Part shown: positions 1 through 7,125 of the stretch, piece by piece | Numbering within the stretch: position 1 is the stretch's first letter | How the letters are laid out: each line of letters opens with the position of its first letter | Assembly: GCA_038154685.1 (NCBI GenBank) | Contig: JAYPYW010000078.1 | Location: forward strand, 1-14,025 | Origin: GCA-002722245 sp038154685 | GTDB lineage: Bacteria; Bacteroidota; Bacteroidia; Flavobacteriales_C; GCA-002722245 | Length of the DNA: 14,025 nt | Reading direction: 5' to 3' | Made by a program: the position numbers and the translations under genes | Notes under the pieces: model-generated | What the model was told of the DNA's origin: nothing | What the model saw: only the letters and a program-made list of their open reading frames with translations | Database searches by the model: none

Positions 1-1
1 A

Positions 2-1372
2 GCCACACTAGTCATTAGTAATTTCCTTTTACTGATGATATGGATGGTGAAATACCTAGAAGATATCATTGGAAAAGGGTTAGATTTCAGCATAATTATG
101 GAAATGATCGCTAGAGGTTCATTAAACCAAATTCCTTTTTCACTTCCACTAGCTGTACTTCTTTCCTCTACAATGACCTATGGAAAACTAGGTGAAACAA
201 TTGAGTTGACAGCAATGAAATCTCTAGGAGTTTCATTAACAAGAGCAATGCAGCCATTGTTTTTCTTTTGTTTTCTATTATCTGTTGGAGCTTATTATTT
301 TACAAACGATTACCTTCCTTATTCAAATAAAAAACTGGGGGTACTAATTGGAGACATCACTAAAACAAAGCCTGAACTGATGATTCCGGAAGGTGTTTTC
401 TACAGCGACCTTAAAGGCTACACTATTCGAATCGGAAAAAAATACGAGGACAAGACAATTGCTGATGTTTTAATCTTTGATGATTCGCGTGATGGGCAGG
501 GTGGTTTCGTTGCTTCAGACTCTGGTAATCTTGAACTATCTGCCGACGGAAATTTCTTGATTTTGAATTTGATTGACGGGAATACTTACAAAAGAGACAA
601 AGAGAAAATAAAACCAGGAAAGCTAAGAAGACTTCCTTTTGTTAGAAATGAATTTAAGAATAACCGACTGGTTTTTGATTTATCTGGTTTTGGGTTCGAA
701 AAGTCAGATCCTAACAGTAGAGGAAAGGCATTGAAAAACATGTCTAATTCAGACCTATTGGCCAATAGAGACAGCGTTTTTAGCTCTCGATATAAGGAGT
801 CCAACAAAACTTTAGAATACCTAACACATAGTTTTATGTTTAGAGAGGATACTACGTTTGTAACTGATACAGTCTCCGGTTATGATTTTGATGGAATGAT
901 TACAAAATTAAATGAAGCAGATTCTTCCAAACAGCGTATAGTATACAAAGTTGCTAAAGAATTCGCAGGAAGAGCTAAAGCACGAATAATGAGTACTGAA
1001 AACTCTTTAAAGAATACTAACATTTTCATTAACAGGCATACCGCAGAAATTCACAAAAAATACTCAATGGCCTTAGCCTGTTTAATTATGTTTTTTATTG
1101 GAGCGCCATTTGGAGCGATTGTTAGAAAGGGTGGATTAGGATTACCTGTTGTAATTGGCGTATTGCTTTTTCTACTTTATTATGTTGTTACTACTTCAAT
1201 GTATAAAGTGGTTAAAAAGGGCGATTTCGATCCGATTATCGGGATGTGGCTATCCCCTATTATCCTTACTCCAATTGGAATTTTCCTTACCTACAAGGCT
1301 ACCACTGATTCCGATTTATTTAGGATAGAAGTTTACAAAAAGTTCTTTGGTCGAATCTTCTCACGGAAATAA
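2..1372 (+). CDS. LptF/LptG-family lipopolysaccharide export permease, 5'-truncated
   Basis: This is an inner-membrane permease subunit of the Lpt ABC transporter, which moves lipopolysaccharide from the inner membrane to the periplasmic bridge. The frame is open to the left edge (11 codons before the ATG at 35), and the residues there look like the end of the first transmembrane helix. The true start is therefore outside the window and the ATG at 35 is internal. The family hallmarks are visible: the segment after helix 1 ending in DIIGKGLDFS, the cytoplasmic coupling region with GKLGETIELTAMKS, a large hydrophilic periplasmic domain, and three C-terminal helices beginning near KYSMALACLIMFFIGAPFG. 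At least 456 residues is longer than the roughly 360 of proteobacterial LptF or LptG, as is usual in Bacteroidota. LptF cannot be told from LptG here. It is followed by 79 bases and then glycosyltransferases on the same strand, consistent with an envelope function. Confidence 0.9.
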   Translation, partial: ATLVISNFLLLMIWMVKYLEDIIGKGLDFSIIMEMIARGSLNQIPFSLPLAVLLSSTMTYGKLGETIELTAMKSLGVSLTRAMQPLFFFCFLLSVGAYYFTNDYLPYSNKKLGVLIGDITKTKPELMIPEGVFYSDLKGYTIRIGKKYEDKTIADVLIFDDSRDGQGGFVASDSGNLELSADGNFLILNLIDGNTYKRDKEKIKPGKLRRLPFVRNEFKNNRLVFDLSGFGFEKSDPNSRGKALKNMSNSDLLANRDSVFSSRYKESNKTLEYLTHSFMFREDTTFVTDTVSGYDFDGMITKLNEADSSKQRIVYKVAKEFAGRAKARIMSTENSLKNTNIFINRHTAEIHKKYSMALACLIMFFIGAPFGAIVRKGGLGLPVVIGVLLFLLYYVVTTSMYKVVKKGDFDPIIGMWLSPIILTPIGIFLTYKATTDSDLFRIEVYKKFFGRIFSRK

Positions 1373-1409
1373 CTTTGCCTCTCCCCTGTTTTAGCGTTTG
1401 TTAAAACCT

Positions 1410-1417
1410 TATATTTG
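1410..1417 (+). promoter_or_regulatory. Bacteroidota-type -7 promoter element upstream of first glycosyltransferase
   Basis: TATATTTG matches the Bacteroidota -7 consensus TAnnTTTG exactly and lies 34 bases before the ATG at 1452. There is no clear TTG at the expected -33 position, only a T-rich stretch. A 6-bp inverted repeat, GTTTTA (1388-1393) with TAAAAC (1402-1407), sits just upstream. This would let the two glycosyltransferases be transcribed separately from the permease gene. It is a sequence match only. Confidence 0.4.
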
Positions 1418-1451
1418 TTCACCTGCCTAATATTGACCTGAGAACTACAGA

Positions 1452-2654
1452 ATGAGAATTTTACAAATTTGTAATAAACCTCCCTACCCTGCTGTTGATG
1501 GCGGAGCCATTGCCATGAACAACACAACGCAAGGACTTATTGCTAACGGGCACGAAGTAAATGTGCTTGCTATTACAACGCCTAAGCATCCTGTCTCCAA
1601 AAAATCTTTACCAAAAGATTATGTTAGTAAAACTAATTTCAAAAGTGTTTTTATAGATACTAATATTAGGCTAAAGGATGCCTTTATCAACTTATTCTCC
1701 TCAAAATCTTACAATGTTGAACGATTTATAAGTGTAAACTTCACTATTGAACTTCAAAAAATTCTCCAAGAGAATAAATTTGACATTGTTATCATAGAAA
1801 GTCTATTTGTTACTCCTTATATAAGTACCATTAAGTCATTAAGCGATGCCAAAATCGTTTTAAGAGCGCACAATGTTGAACATAAAATTTGGGAAAGAAT
1901 TAGCTCCAACACTAAAAACCCTCTAAAAAAAGGATATTTATCCCTTTTAGCTAAAAGGTTAAAAAATTACGAGGTAGAAACATTTGAGGGGCTTGACGGG
2001 ATTGCAACAATGACTAAAGTTGACGAAAACCACTTTAAGAACCTTGGATTCGATAAAGAGATAAAAGCTATACCAACTGGTTATATGATTAACTCAGAAG
2101 GAGAGCTTAAAAAAGGAGTTGAAGAAAATTCGATCTTTCACATTGCTTCGATGGATTGGCTTCCAAACGTTGAAGGAGTGAATTGGTTTTTAGATAAAGT
2201 TTGGCAAAAAATCCATCATAAACATCCGGAAGCATCTCTTTACCTTGCAGGTAGAGAAATGCCTCAAGAATTCTTTAATCTTGGATTGAAAAACGTAAAC
2301 ACAGTAGGACCTGTTGAAAGCGCTAAGGAGTTTTACCTTTCTAAGAAAATCATGATCGTCCCTGTTCTTTCTGGATCCGGGATGAGGATAAAAATCATTG
2401 AGGGAATGGCACTTGGAAAAGTAATAATATCTACTTCAATTGGTGCCGAAGGAATCCATTGTGAATCTGGTAAAAACATAATTATTGCTGATACTCCTGA
2501 AGAATTCGTTGATGCGATTTGCAAATGTTTATCGGATCCAGAATACTGTGAAATGATTGGTAAACAAGCTAAACAACTTATCACCGATGAATACAGTAAC
2601 GATTTAATTAGCAAGAAGATGATTTCTTTCTTTGAAGAACTTAAAGACTCGTGA
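1452..2654 (+). CDS. Glycosyltransferase, GT4-like (GT-B fold)
   Basis: This is a predicted cytoplasmic GT-B glycosyltransferase of 400 residues that would transfer a sugar from a nucleotide-sugar donor onto a surface glycan or lipid-linked acceptor. The N-terminal acceptor domain begins MRILQICNKPPYP with a Gly-Gly loop (residues 17-18), followed by RAHNVEH at 138-144. The C-terminal donor domain resembles the glycosyl transferases group 1 family: WLPNVEG at 236-242, the GSGMRIKIIEGMALGKVI stretch at 308-325 carrying the conserved acidic residue E317, and GAEGI at 331-335. There is no signal peptide or membrane segment. The stop codon overlaps the GTG start of the next glycosyltransferase, so the two are almost surely co-translated. 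The donor and acceptor cannot be read from the sequence. Confidence 0.9.
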   Translation: MRILQICNKPPYPAVDGGAIAMNNTTQGLIANGHEVNVLAITTPKHPVSKKSLPKDYVSKTNFKSVFIDTNIRLKDAFINLFSSKSYNVERFISVNFTIELQKILQENKFDIVIIESLFVTPYISTIKSLSDAKIVLRAHNVEHKIWERISSNTKNPLKKGYLSLLAKRLKNYEVETFEGLDGIATMTKVDENHFKNLGFDKEIKAIPTGYMINSEGELKKGVEENSIFHIASMDWLPNVEGVNWFLDKVWQKIHHKHPEASLYLAGREMPQEFFNLGLKNVNTVGPVESAKEFYLSKKIMIVPVLSGSGMRIKIIEGMALGKVIISTSIGAEGIHCESGKNIIIADTPEEFVDAICKCLSDPEYCEMIGKQAKQLITDEYSNDLISKKMISFFEELKDS

Positions 2655-3844
2655 ATTCAAGAAAGAAAATATTATTTTTCACATCCAGAATACCTTATCC
2701 GTTAGAAAAAGGAGATAAACTAAGGGCTTATTATCAAATAAAGTACCTAAGTAAAAAGTGCGACATTGTTCTTTGTTGTATTTCACAAGATGAAATATCG
2801 GATAAAGCTAGAGAAGAACTCTCTAAGTACACTACAAACATACACGTTTACAAAACCTCCAAAGCGAGCATATTCTTAAATATGTTAGTGGCAGGATTCA
2901 TGAAATTCCCTTTTCAGGTTGGTTATTTTTTTAACACTGGTGCTCATTTCTTTTTTAACAATGTGATTAAACAAGAAAAACCTGATCACATTTTTGTGCA
3001 GTTAATTAGAATGGCTGAATATGCATCCAAAGTAAAAGGAGTAAGTAAATCTCTGGATTACATGGATACTTTTTCCAAAGGAATGGAAAGAAGAAAGGAA
3101 AAGTCAAAAGGAATAAGAAAACTTATTTTCAGTTTAGAACATAAAAGACTAAAGAAATACGAAGCTAAATCCTACCAGAAGTTTAATAATACTTACATAA
3201 TATCCGAACAAGACAAAAATTCATTCGAGTTCCCAGAAGCCAATGGAATAAAGGTTTCTCCAAACGGAATTGATCATGCTTTTTTTAGCTCAAATAATTC
3301 CACCGAAAAGGAATACGATCTTCTTTTCACTGGAAATATGAGTTATCCTCCAAATGTTAACGCTGTTATATATATTGCTAAGAACATATTACCAATTATT
3401 CAGAAAGAAAAACCAGAAGTTAAACTACTTATTGCAGGAGCAAATCCTAATTCAGCAGTAAAAAGTTTAGCTAGCGAAAATATAATGGTTAGCGGTTGGA
3501 TGGACGATATAAGGGACGCCTATAACTCCTCGAAAGTTTTCCTAGCTCCTCTTCAAATAGGAACTGGATTGCAAAACAAATTATTGGAAGCAATGAGTAT
3601 GAAATTACCATGTGTTACTTCTCAGCTCGCAAATAACGCTTTAAATGCGGATCCGGATAATGAAATATTAATTGGAGAAACTCCAGAAGATTATGCGAAA
3701 TTGGTTTTAGGCTTACTTAACTCAAACGAAAGCCGAGAGCGGCTAGCTAAAAATGGAAAAGAATTTGTAGTTAAAACTTTCGATTGGGAAACTATTTCCG
3801 AAAACCTTTATAATGATTTCTTTGAAGCCTCAACTAAATCGTAA
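2651..3844 (+). CDS. Glycosyltransferase, GT4-like, resembling Stp1-type sugar transferases
   Basis: This is a second GT-B glycosyltransferase of 397 residues. It starts at a GTG that overlaps the preceding gene's stop (GTGA); no ATG is better placed, and the N-terminus MNSRKKILFFTSRIPYP is typical of the family from this point. The motif IPYPLEKGDKLRAYY (14-28) and the donor-site stretch IGTGLQNKLLEAMSMKLP (303-320) recall the TIGR03087 family, sugar transferases first described in exosortase/PEP-CTERM genomes. That assignment comes from memory of the family, not a search. The pair with the upstream gene suggests two successive steps of one surface polysaccharide or glycolipid. The last 11 bases overlap a small gene on the other strand. 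Confidence 0.88.
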   Translation: MNSRKKILFFTSRIPYPLEKGDKLRAYYQIKYLSKKCDIVLCCISQDEISDKAREELSKYTTNIHVYKTSKASIFLNMLVAGFMKFPFQVGYFFNTGAHFFFNNVIKQEKPDHIFVQLIRMAEYASKVKGVSKSLDYMDTFSKGMERRKEKSKGIRKLIFSLEHKRLKKYEAKSYQKFNNTYIISEQDKNSFEFPEANGIKVSPNGIDHAFFSSNNSTEKEYDLLFTGNMSYPPNVNAVIYIAKNILPIIQKEKPEVKLLIAGANPNSAVKSLASENIMVSGWMDDIRDAYNSSKVFLAPLQIGTGLQNKLLEAMSMKLPCVTSQLANNALNADPDNEILIGETPEDYAKLVLGLLNSNESRERLAKNGKEFVVKTFDWETISENLYNDFFEASTKS

Positions 3845-4010
3845 TTGGTTGAAGCTTATACCCTTTTTTCATAATCCAAGAATTAAGCAATCTAACTTCC
3901 TCTTTTTTTAAGATCTTAATTGCCTTTCTATATTCTTTCTTGAGTAATTCTATATCAAAACTTACACGCTCCAAAATATACTTAGTGTACTCTAAAAACG
4001 ATTCTTTCAT
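3834..4010 (-). CDS. Small protein of 58 residues, likely conserved in Bacteroidota, function unknown
   Basis: A complete short reading frame runs from the ATG at 4010 to a TAG at 3834-3836. The protein starts MKESFLEYTKYILERVSFD and continues with a highly charged, probably helical part (ELLKKEYRKAIKILKKEE) and a C-terminal LLNSWIMKKG. From memory, Bacteroidota genomes contain short hypothetical proteins of this pattern (a YTK-ILEKVSFD-like start followed by a KE-rich helix), so I consider it real, but I know no function. A purine-rich AAGAGG lies just before the start. It follows nspC on the same strand after 172 bases and runs 11 bases into the 3' end of the convergent glycosyltransferase. 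There are no membrane segments and no cysteines. Confidence 0.7.
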   Translation of the reverse strand: MKESFLEYTKYILERVSFDIELLKKEYRKAIKILKKEEVRLLNSWIMKKGYKLQPITI

Positions 4011-4182
4011 TGCCTCTTATACTTTTTGCTAATTTGGTTAACTTAAAACAGAACCTGAAATTCTTAAGATTTTTTAAGAAACCGTTCTTATAATTTAGGA
4101 AATATAAACCACTTAAACAATTCTAATTCTGTGAATTGTGTTAATTAACCTATGAAATGATTCGTTAATTTTTTTAAAAAGA
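4011..4182. other. AT-rich intergenic region with two short inverted repeats
   Basis: I see no gene in these 172 bases between nspC and the small gene. They hold two perfect but AT-only or AT-rich inverted repeats: TTCTTAA (4061-4067) with TTAAGAA (4074-4080), and AATTAAC (4143-4149) with GTTAATT (4164-4170). The second is followed by a short T run on the plus strand. Neither makes a convincing terminator for the minus-strand nspC transcript, so the small gene may be reached by readthrough. Confidence 0.4.
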
Positions 4183-5313
4183 TTAAGAAAGCTTTTCCTT
4201 AAACTCATTATACCCAAACTCTCTTAAAAGCTTAAAACCATTACCTTCTGACCAAAGTCCAAGACAAGGATGTTTTACACCATTAAAGAAATTAGTTTTT
4301 ACTGTTGTATAATGCCCCATATCCTTAAATGTGATAATGTCACCCTCTTTTAAATTTGAAGGAAGTTTAAACCCTTTTACAAAATCTCCACTCATACAAG
4401 TATTGCCTCCTAATGTGAACTCAAGACCATCTTTCGTTTCTTCAACTAAGTTTGGCTTATAGGGCATTTCTAAACAATCGGGCATATGGGCAGCAAAACT
4501 CACGTTTAAAATCGCAATTCTTTCATCACCATTTTTTACTACATCCTCTACTCTGCTAATAAGGTAACCGGCATTAAGTCCAATTGCTTCGCCTGGCTCA
4601 ATAAAAACCTCAACATCGTACTCCTCAACAACTCTTGATAAAAGCTCTTTTAACAAATCAACATTATAACCGGGCTTGGTAACATGATGCCCCCCTCCAA
4701 AGTTCACCCAGTTTACCTGCTTTAAATAATCTCCGAAATTAATTTCAATATGACGAAGCGTTTCTTCAAAATCCTCAGCGCTCGATTCACAAAGCGTGTG
4801 AAAATGCAAACCATTAATTTCTCCAGGAAGTTGGCATGGAAGCGCAGATTTTACAATTCCAAATCTACTACCTGGCATACACGGATTATACTTAGCGAAA
4901 GGGACATTTGAGAATTCAGGATTAATCCTCAAAGCATAGTTCGCACCTTTATTTAAAGACCCTTTAAACTTTTTGAACTGAGATAACGAATTAAAGGATA
5001 AATGAGAACTATTCTGATTTACCTCATTAAATTCCTCCTCTGTATACACAACAAAACAAGCATGCGCCTTTTGAGCTAACTTTTCATTAATAAGTTTTAC
5101 TTCATGAAAAGAACTTGCAGTTCCTCCAGCAAGAAATTCTTTCATCACAGGAAAAACCTCCCAAGTAGCAAAACCTTTTAGCGCACACAATACATTAACA
5201 CCTTCAATATCATTAACCTCTTTTAAAACCCGCATATTTTTTAGGAAAAGAGACTCATCCAAAACAAAACAAGGATTTGGGATCTGATGTTTATTATTAA
5301 TTAAACCGCTCAT
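4183..5313 (-). CDS. nspC: Carboxynorspermidine/carboxyspermidine decarboxylase
   Basis: This is a PLP-dependent decarboxylase (fold III, alanine-racemase-like barrel) that removes CO2 from carboxyspermidine or carboxynorspermidine, the last step of the polyamine route used by Vibrio and many Bacteroidota. Its 376 residues match the family's usual length. Visible features are the PLP lysine K46 in ALKGF, LHFHTLCE at 169-176, the phosphate-binding NFGGGHH at 204-210, EPGEAIG at 239-245, HMPDCLE at 276-282, and the CMSGD motif at 306-310 that supplies the active-site cysteine and aspartate from the partner subunit of the dimer. The enzyme before it in the pathway is encoded on the same strand at 8941-10155. 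In gut Bacteroidota the product is known to be spermidine, so that is my inference here. A -7 promoter element lies 25 bases upstream of the start. Confidence 0.94.
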   Translation of the reverse strand: MSGLINNKHQIPNPCFVLDESLFLKNMRVLKEVNDIEGVNVLCALKGFATWEVFPVMKEFLAGGTASSFHEVKLINEKLAQKAHACFVVYTEEEFNEVNQNSSHLSFNSLSQFKKFKGSLNKGANYALRINPEFSNVPFAKYNPCMPGSRFGIVKSALPCQLPGEINGLHFHTLCESSAEDFEETLRHIEINFGDYLKQVNWVNFGGGHHVTKPGYNVDLLKELLSRVVEEYDVEVFIEPGEAIGLNAGYLISRVEDVVKNGDERIAILNVSFAAHMPDCLEMPYKPNLVEETKDGLEFTLGGNTCMSGDFVKGFKLPSNLKEGDIITFKDMGHYTTVKTNFFNGVKHPCLGLWSEGNGFKLLREFGYNEFKEKLS

Positions 5314-5337
5314 AAGTATTGTAAAGGTTCTCTATAT

Positions 5338-5345
5338 CAAAAATA
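5338..5345 (-). promoter_or_regulatory. -7 promoter element upstream of nspC
   Basis: Read on the minus strand this is TATTTTTG, an exact match to TAnnTTTG. It would give a leader of about 15-20 bases before the nspC ATG at 5313. No TTG is found at the -33 position. It shares the same octamer as the element before the carboxynorspermidine dehydrogenase gene. Confidence 0.4.
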
Positions 5346-5366
5346 AACCAATTAAATACATTTACC

Positions 5367-5397
5367 TTGACTGTGTTGGCTTTTTCAAACATCTTTG
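5367..5397 (+). promoter_or_regulatory. Putative promoter of the glutathione peroxidase gene
   Basis: TTG at 5367-5369 is followed after 20 bases by CATCTTTG (5390-5397), one mismatch from TAnnTTTG. The spacing agrees with the Bacteroidota -33/-7 arrangement. A transcript start near 5402-5405 would leave a short leader before the ATG at 5418 and would exclude an upstream TTG start at 5367. This is the only candidate promoter here with both elements, though the -7 is imperfect. Confidence 0.4.
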
Positions 5398-5417
5398 TTT
5401 CAACAAATATTAATACA

Positions 5418-5894
5418 ATGAGTTTCTTCGATTTTAGCATAAATAAACCAAATGGTGATAAACTAGAGCTAAACGATTACAAAGGAAAAGCAATCCTTGT
5501 TGTTAACACTGCTACAAAATGTGGTTTATCTCCGCAATTCGTTGGTTTAGAAGAACTTCATCAAAAATATAAAGACAAGGGTTTAGTTGTGCTTGGATTC
5601 CCTTGCGCTCAATTTTTAAACCAAGAGCCTGAATCAAACGAGACATTAGAGCAAGCTTGTCAACTAAACTTTGGTGTCACCTTTCAATTAACAGAGAAGA
5701 TTGATGTTAATGGCTCAAAAGAACATCCAATTTACACTTTCCTTAAAAAGGAACAAGGTGGATTTCTTGGAAGTAGAATCAAGTGGAATTTTACAAAATT
5801 CTTAATCGACACAAAAGGTAATGTTATTGAGCGTTACGCTCCTACTACCCTTCCTGAAAGAATTGAGGAGGATATTATAAAAATACTGGGGTAA
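5418..5894 (+). CDS. Glutathione peroxidase family thiol peroxidase (non-selenium)
   Basis: This enzyme reduces hydroperoxides with a cysteine peroxidatic residue. Bacterial homologues usually take electrons from thioredoxin rather than glutathione. Numbered from the ATG at 5418 (158 residues, the usual size), the catalytic set is complete: C35 in NTATKCG, Q69 in the FLNQEPESN region, and W123-N124 in KWNFTKFLID. C81 sits where 2-Cys members carry their resolving cysteine. An in-frame TTG at 5367 would add 17 residues (MTVLAFSNIF...), but the family normally begins with a short segment before FDF, and a putative promoter lies inside that extension, so I prefer 5418. There is no signal peptide in the chosen form, so it should be cytoplasmic. 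The gene stands alone and ends just before a strong terminator. Confidence 0.92.
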   Translation: MSFFDFSINKPNGDKLELNDYKGKAILVVNTATKCGLSPQFVGLEELHQKYKDKGLVVLGFPCAQFLNQEPESNETLEQACQLNFGVTFQLTEKIDVNGSKEHPIYTFLKKEQGGFLGSRIKWNFTKFLIDTKGNVIERYAPTTLPERIEEDIIKILG

Positions 5895-5942
5895 AAGATT
5901 AGACTCTTCTGCTCGGGTTGGAGATGTGGAGATGAAAAAAAT

Positions 5943-5975
5943 AAAAAAGCGAGCAGTTGAACTGTTCGCTTTTTT
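5943..5975. terminator. Strong bidirectional intrinsic terminator
   Basis: The stem GCGAGCAGT (5949-5957) pairs with ACTGTTCGC (5961-5969) through one G-T pair and a 3-base loop, flanked by an A tract (5943-5948) and a T tract (5970-5975). It can terminate the plus-strand peroxidase transcript and the convergent minus-strand expansin transcript. Confidence 0.85.
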
Positions 5976-5986
5976 GTTTTTTGTCA

Positions 5987-6001
5987 CCGTCATTTTGACG
6001 G
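5987..6001. other. Short perfect stem-loop beside the terminator
   Basis: CCGTCA (5987-5992) and TGACGG (5996-6001) form a 6-bp perfect stem with a TTT loop. It lies 13 bases past the expansin stop codon on the minus strand. There is no T tract directly after it, so it may be an RNA 3'-end stabiliser or part of a compound terminator with the stem at 5943-5975. Confidence 0.4.
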
Positions 6002-6014
6002 CAAGTTGAGTAAC

Positions 6015-6995
6015 TTACTTCTTAATAAACTTAGCGATTCCATTTCCGTTAACACCAGTCATTTTAACAACGTAAACACCTTCAGCTAAACCTGAAATAT
6101 CAACTCCTAAAGATCCTATTCCATTTGTTTGGTATAACTCACCAACAGTTTGTCCGTTGATATTTAAAATTTCAATTGTTTCAGCAGTTTCAATTCCCTC
6201 TAAAACTATTTTATTATTTGCTGGATTAGGGAAAACAGAAACATGGTCTAATGCATTCACCTCTCCTGTATAAACACCAACACAAGGCATAAAATTGGAA
6301 CCTCCATCTGTTATAGAATTTGTTGGGTTAGCTGAAAAATCAATTCCAGATACAATAATCTGCTCTCCGTAAATATCAGTTATTCTAAACGACTTGCTAA
6401 TCTCATTGATCGATCCATCGTTAACCCAACCATTATCTGGACCTCTTGACATCGATACCCAAGAACCACCCTGTTGAACCTCAACGTTAGCAATTCTATT
6501 AATATGGTTTCCAATAATAACTTTTGCATACCATTGGTTGGAACCTTGAACAATTACATGTAAGTTATCAACCCAAGGACAAGAAACTTCCTCCCAACTA
6601 ACATTTTGAAGTCCGATTCCTAAATCTCCTACTATTGCTTCGAAAGCCTGCGGACTTAAATCGATATCATTAACACTGTGAGTACAAGTTGGACATTCAT
6701 CCGCTACCTGAACAATTTCTGTCCCTGCATCACCAGTCATTTGCACACACATCCCACAATACTTGGCATCATTGTCCTCTTGCAATTTCCCAGAGTGTAA
6801 TGCCCCATAAAAAGTTCCCTTTATATCAGTTACCGCATCAAAGCTACAAGTAACAATGCTACTGGAACCATCTTCCAATAAAGTGTAATAGGTTGCATAC
6901 CCATCGGTATACAATGTTTGATCGCAATCTCCTTGCGCGTAACTTCCGCCAATCATAGAAAGGGTGGCGAAAACAGTGAGTAAAGTTTTCTTCAT
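6015..6995 (-). CDS. Secreted bacterial expansin with T9SS C-terminal sorting domain
   Basis: Expansins loosen cellulose or wall polymers without hydrolysis. This 326-residue protein has, in order: a signal peptide (1-20, ending GGSYA), a six-stranded double-psi beta-barrel expansin domain (about 28-140), a CBM63-like beta-sandwich domain (about 143-220), a linker, and a type A T9SS sorting domain (about 252-326: VFPNPANN, then GLAEGVYVVKM and AKFIKK). Compared from memory with Bacillus subtilis EXLX1, DGYATYY at 31-37 supplies the barrel Thr (T35), ADECPTC supplies D99, and IDLSPQAF supplies D112, the residue essential for activity. In CBM63, W155-Y156 and W190 could form the aromatic cellulose-binding strip. 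Cysteines in the barrel (for example CGMC at 80-83 and CPTC at 101-104) suggest disulfides absent from EXLX1. It is monocistronic, lying between a terminator on each side. The domain calls rest on motif recognition; a GH45-like hydrolase is less likely because the CBM63 part is present. Confidence 0.85.
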   Translation of the reverse strand: MKKTLLTVFATLSMIGGSYAQGDCDQTLYTDGYATYYTLLEDGSSSIVTCSFDAVTDIKGTFYGALHSGKLQEDNDAKYCGMCVQMTGDAGTEIVQVADECPTCTHSVNDIDLSPQAFEAIVGDLGIGLQNVSWEEVSCPWVDNLHVIVQGSNQWYAKVIIGNHINRIANVEVQQGGSWVSMSRGPDNGWVNDGSINEISKSFRITDIYGEQIIVSGIDFSANPTNSITDGGSNFMPCVGVYTGEVNALDHVSVFPNPANNKIVLEGIETAETIEILNINGQTVGELYQTNGIGSLGVDISGLAEGVYVVKMTGVNGNGIAKFIKK

Positions 6996-7021
6996 AATTG
7001 ATAAGTTTTTTCAGCAAATTA

Positions 7022-7045
7022 CTGATTAACAATCAATTAAATCAG
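7022..7045. promoter_or_regulatory. Inverted repeat upstream of the expansin gene
   Basis: CTGATT (7022-7027) and AATCAG (7040-7045) are a perfect 6-bp inverted repeat about 27-50 bases upstream of the expansin start, in the expected promoter zone. No exact TAnnTTTG element is seen here, unlike several other genes in the window. It could be an operator of a regulated gene, but chance is possible in AT-rich DNA. Confidence 0.2.
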
Positions 7046-7079
7046 AACCCTAATTAATTTATAACATTTCAAAAACACA

Positions 7080-7106
7080 AAAAGGCCATACATAATATGA
7101 CCTTTT
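7080..7106 (-). terminator. Intrinsic terminator after yajC
   Basis: On the minus strand a stem (AAAAGG-CATA paired with TATG-CCTTTT, one internal mismatch, loop at 7091-7095) is followed by the T-rich stretch TTTTTGTGTTTTTG. It lies 19 bases after the yajC stop, so it closes the nusB-DUF1573-yajC operon and separates it from the expansin gene. Confidence 0.65.
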
Positions 7107-7125
7107 AAAATATATTTTATAGGAA

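Noticed and set aside
586..807. Minus-strand open frame inside the permease gene
   Set aside because: It is antisense to a clearly recognised coding region, has a composition unlike a real protein, and shows no family motif.
1333..1527. Minus-strand open frame across the permease/glycosyltransferase junction
   Set aside because: It overlaps two well-supported plus-strand genes and their promoter; no recognisable protein.
2333..2614. Minus-strand open frame inside the first glycosyltransferase
   Set aside because: It mirrors the conserved donor-binding region of the real gene and has no motif of its own.
4143..4175. AATTAAC/GTTAATT repeat followed by T run as a terminator
   Set aside because: The stem is short with a 14-base loop and almost no G-C pairs, and the T run is on the plus strand while the nearest gene end (nspC) is on the minus strand.
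5802..5993. Minus-strand open frame over the peroxidase 3' end
   Set aside because: It runs through the terminator stem and the recognised peroxidase C-terminus; repetitive SF/TS-rich translation.
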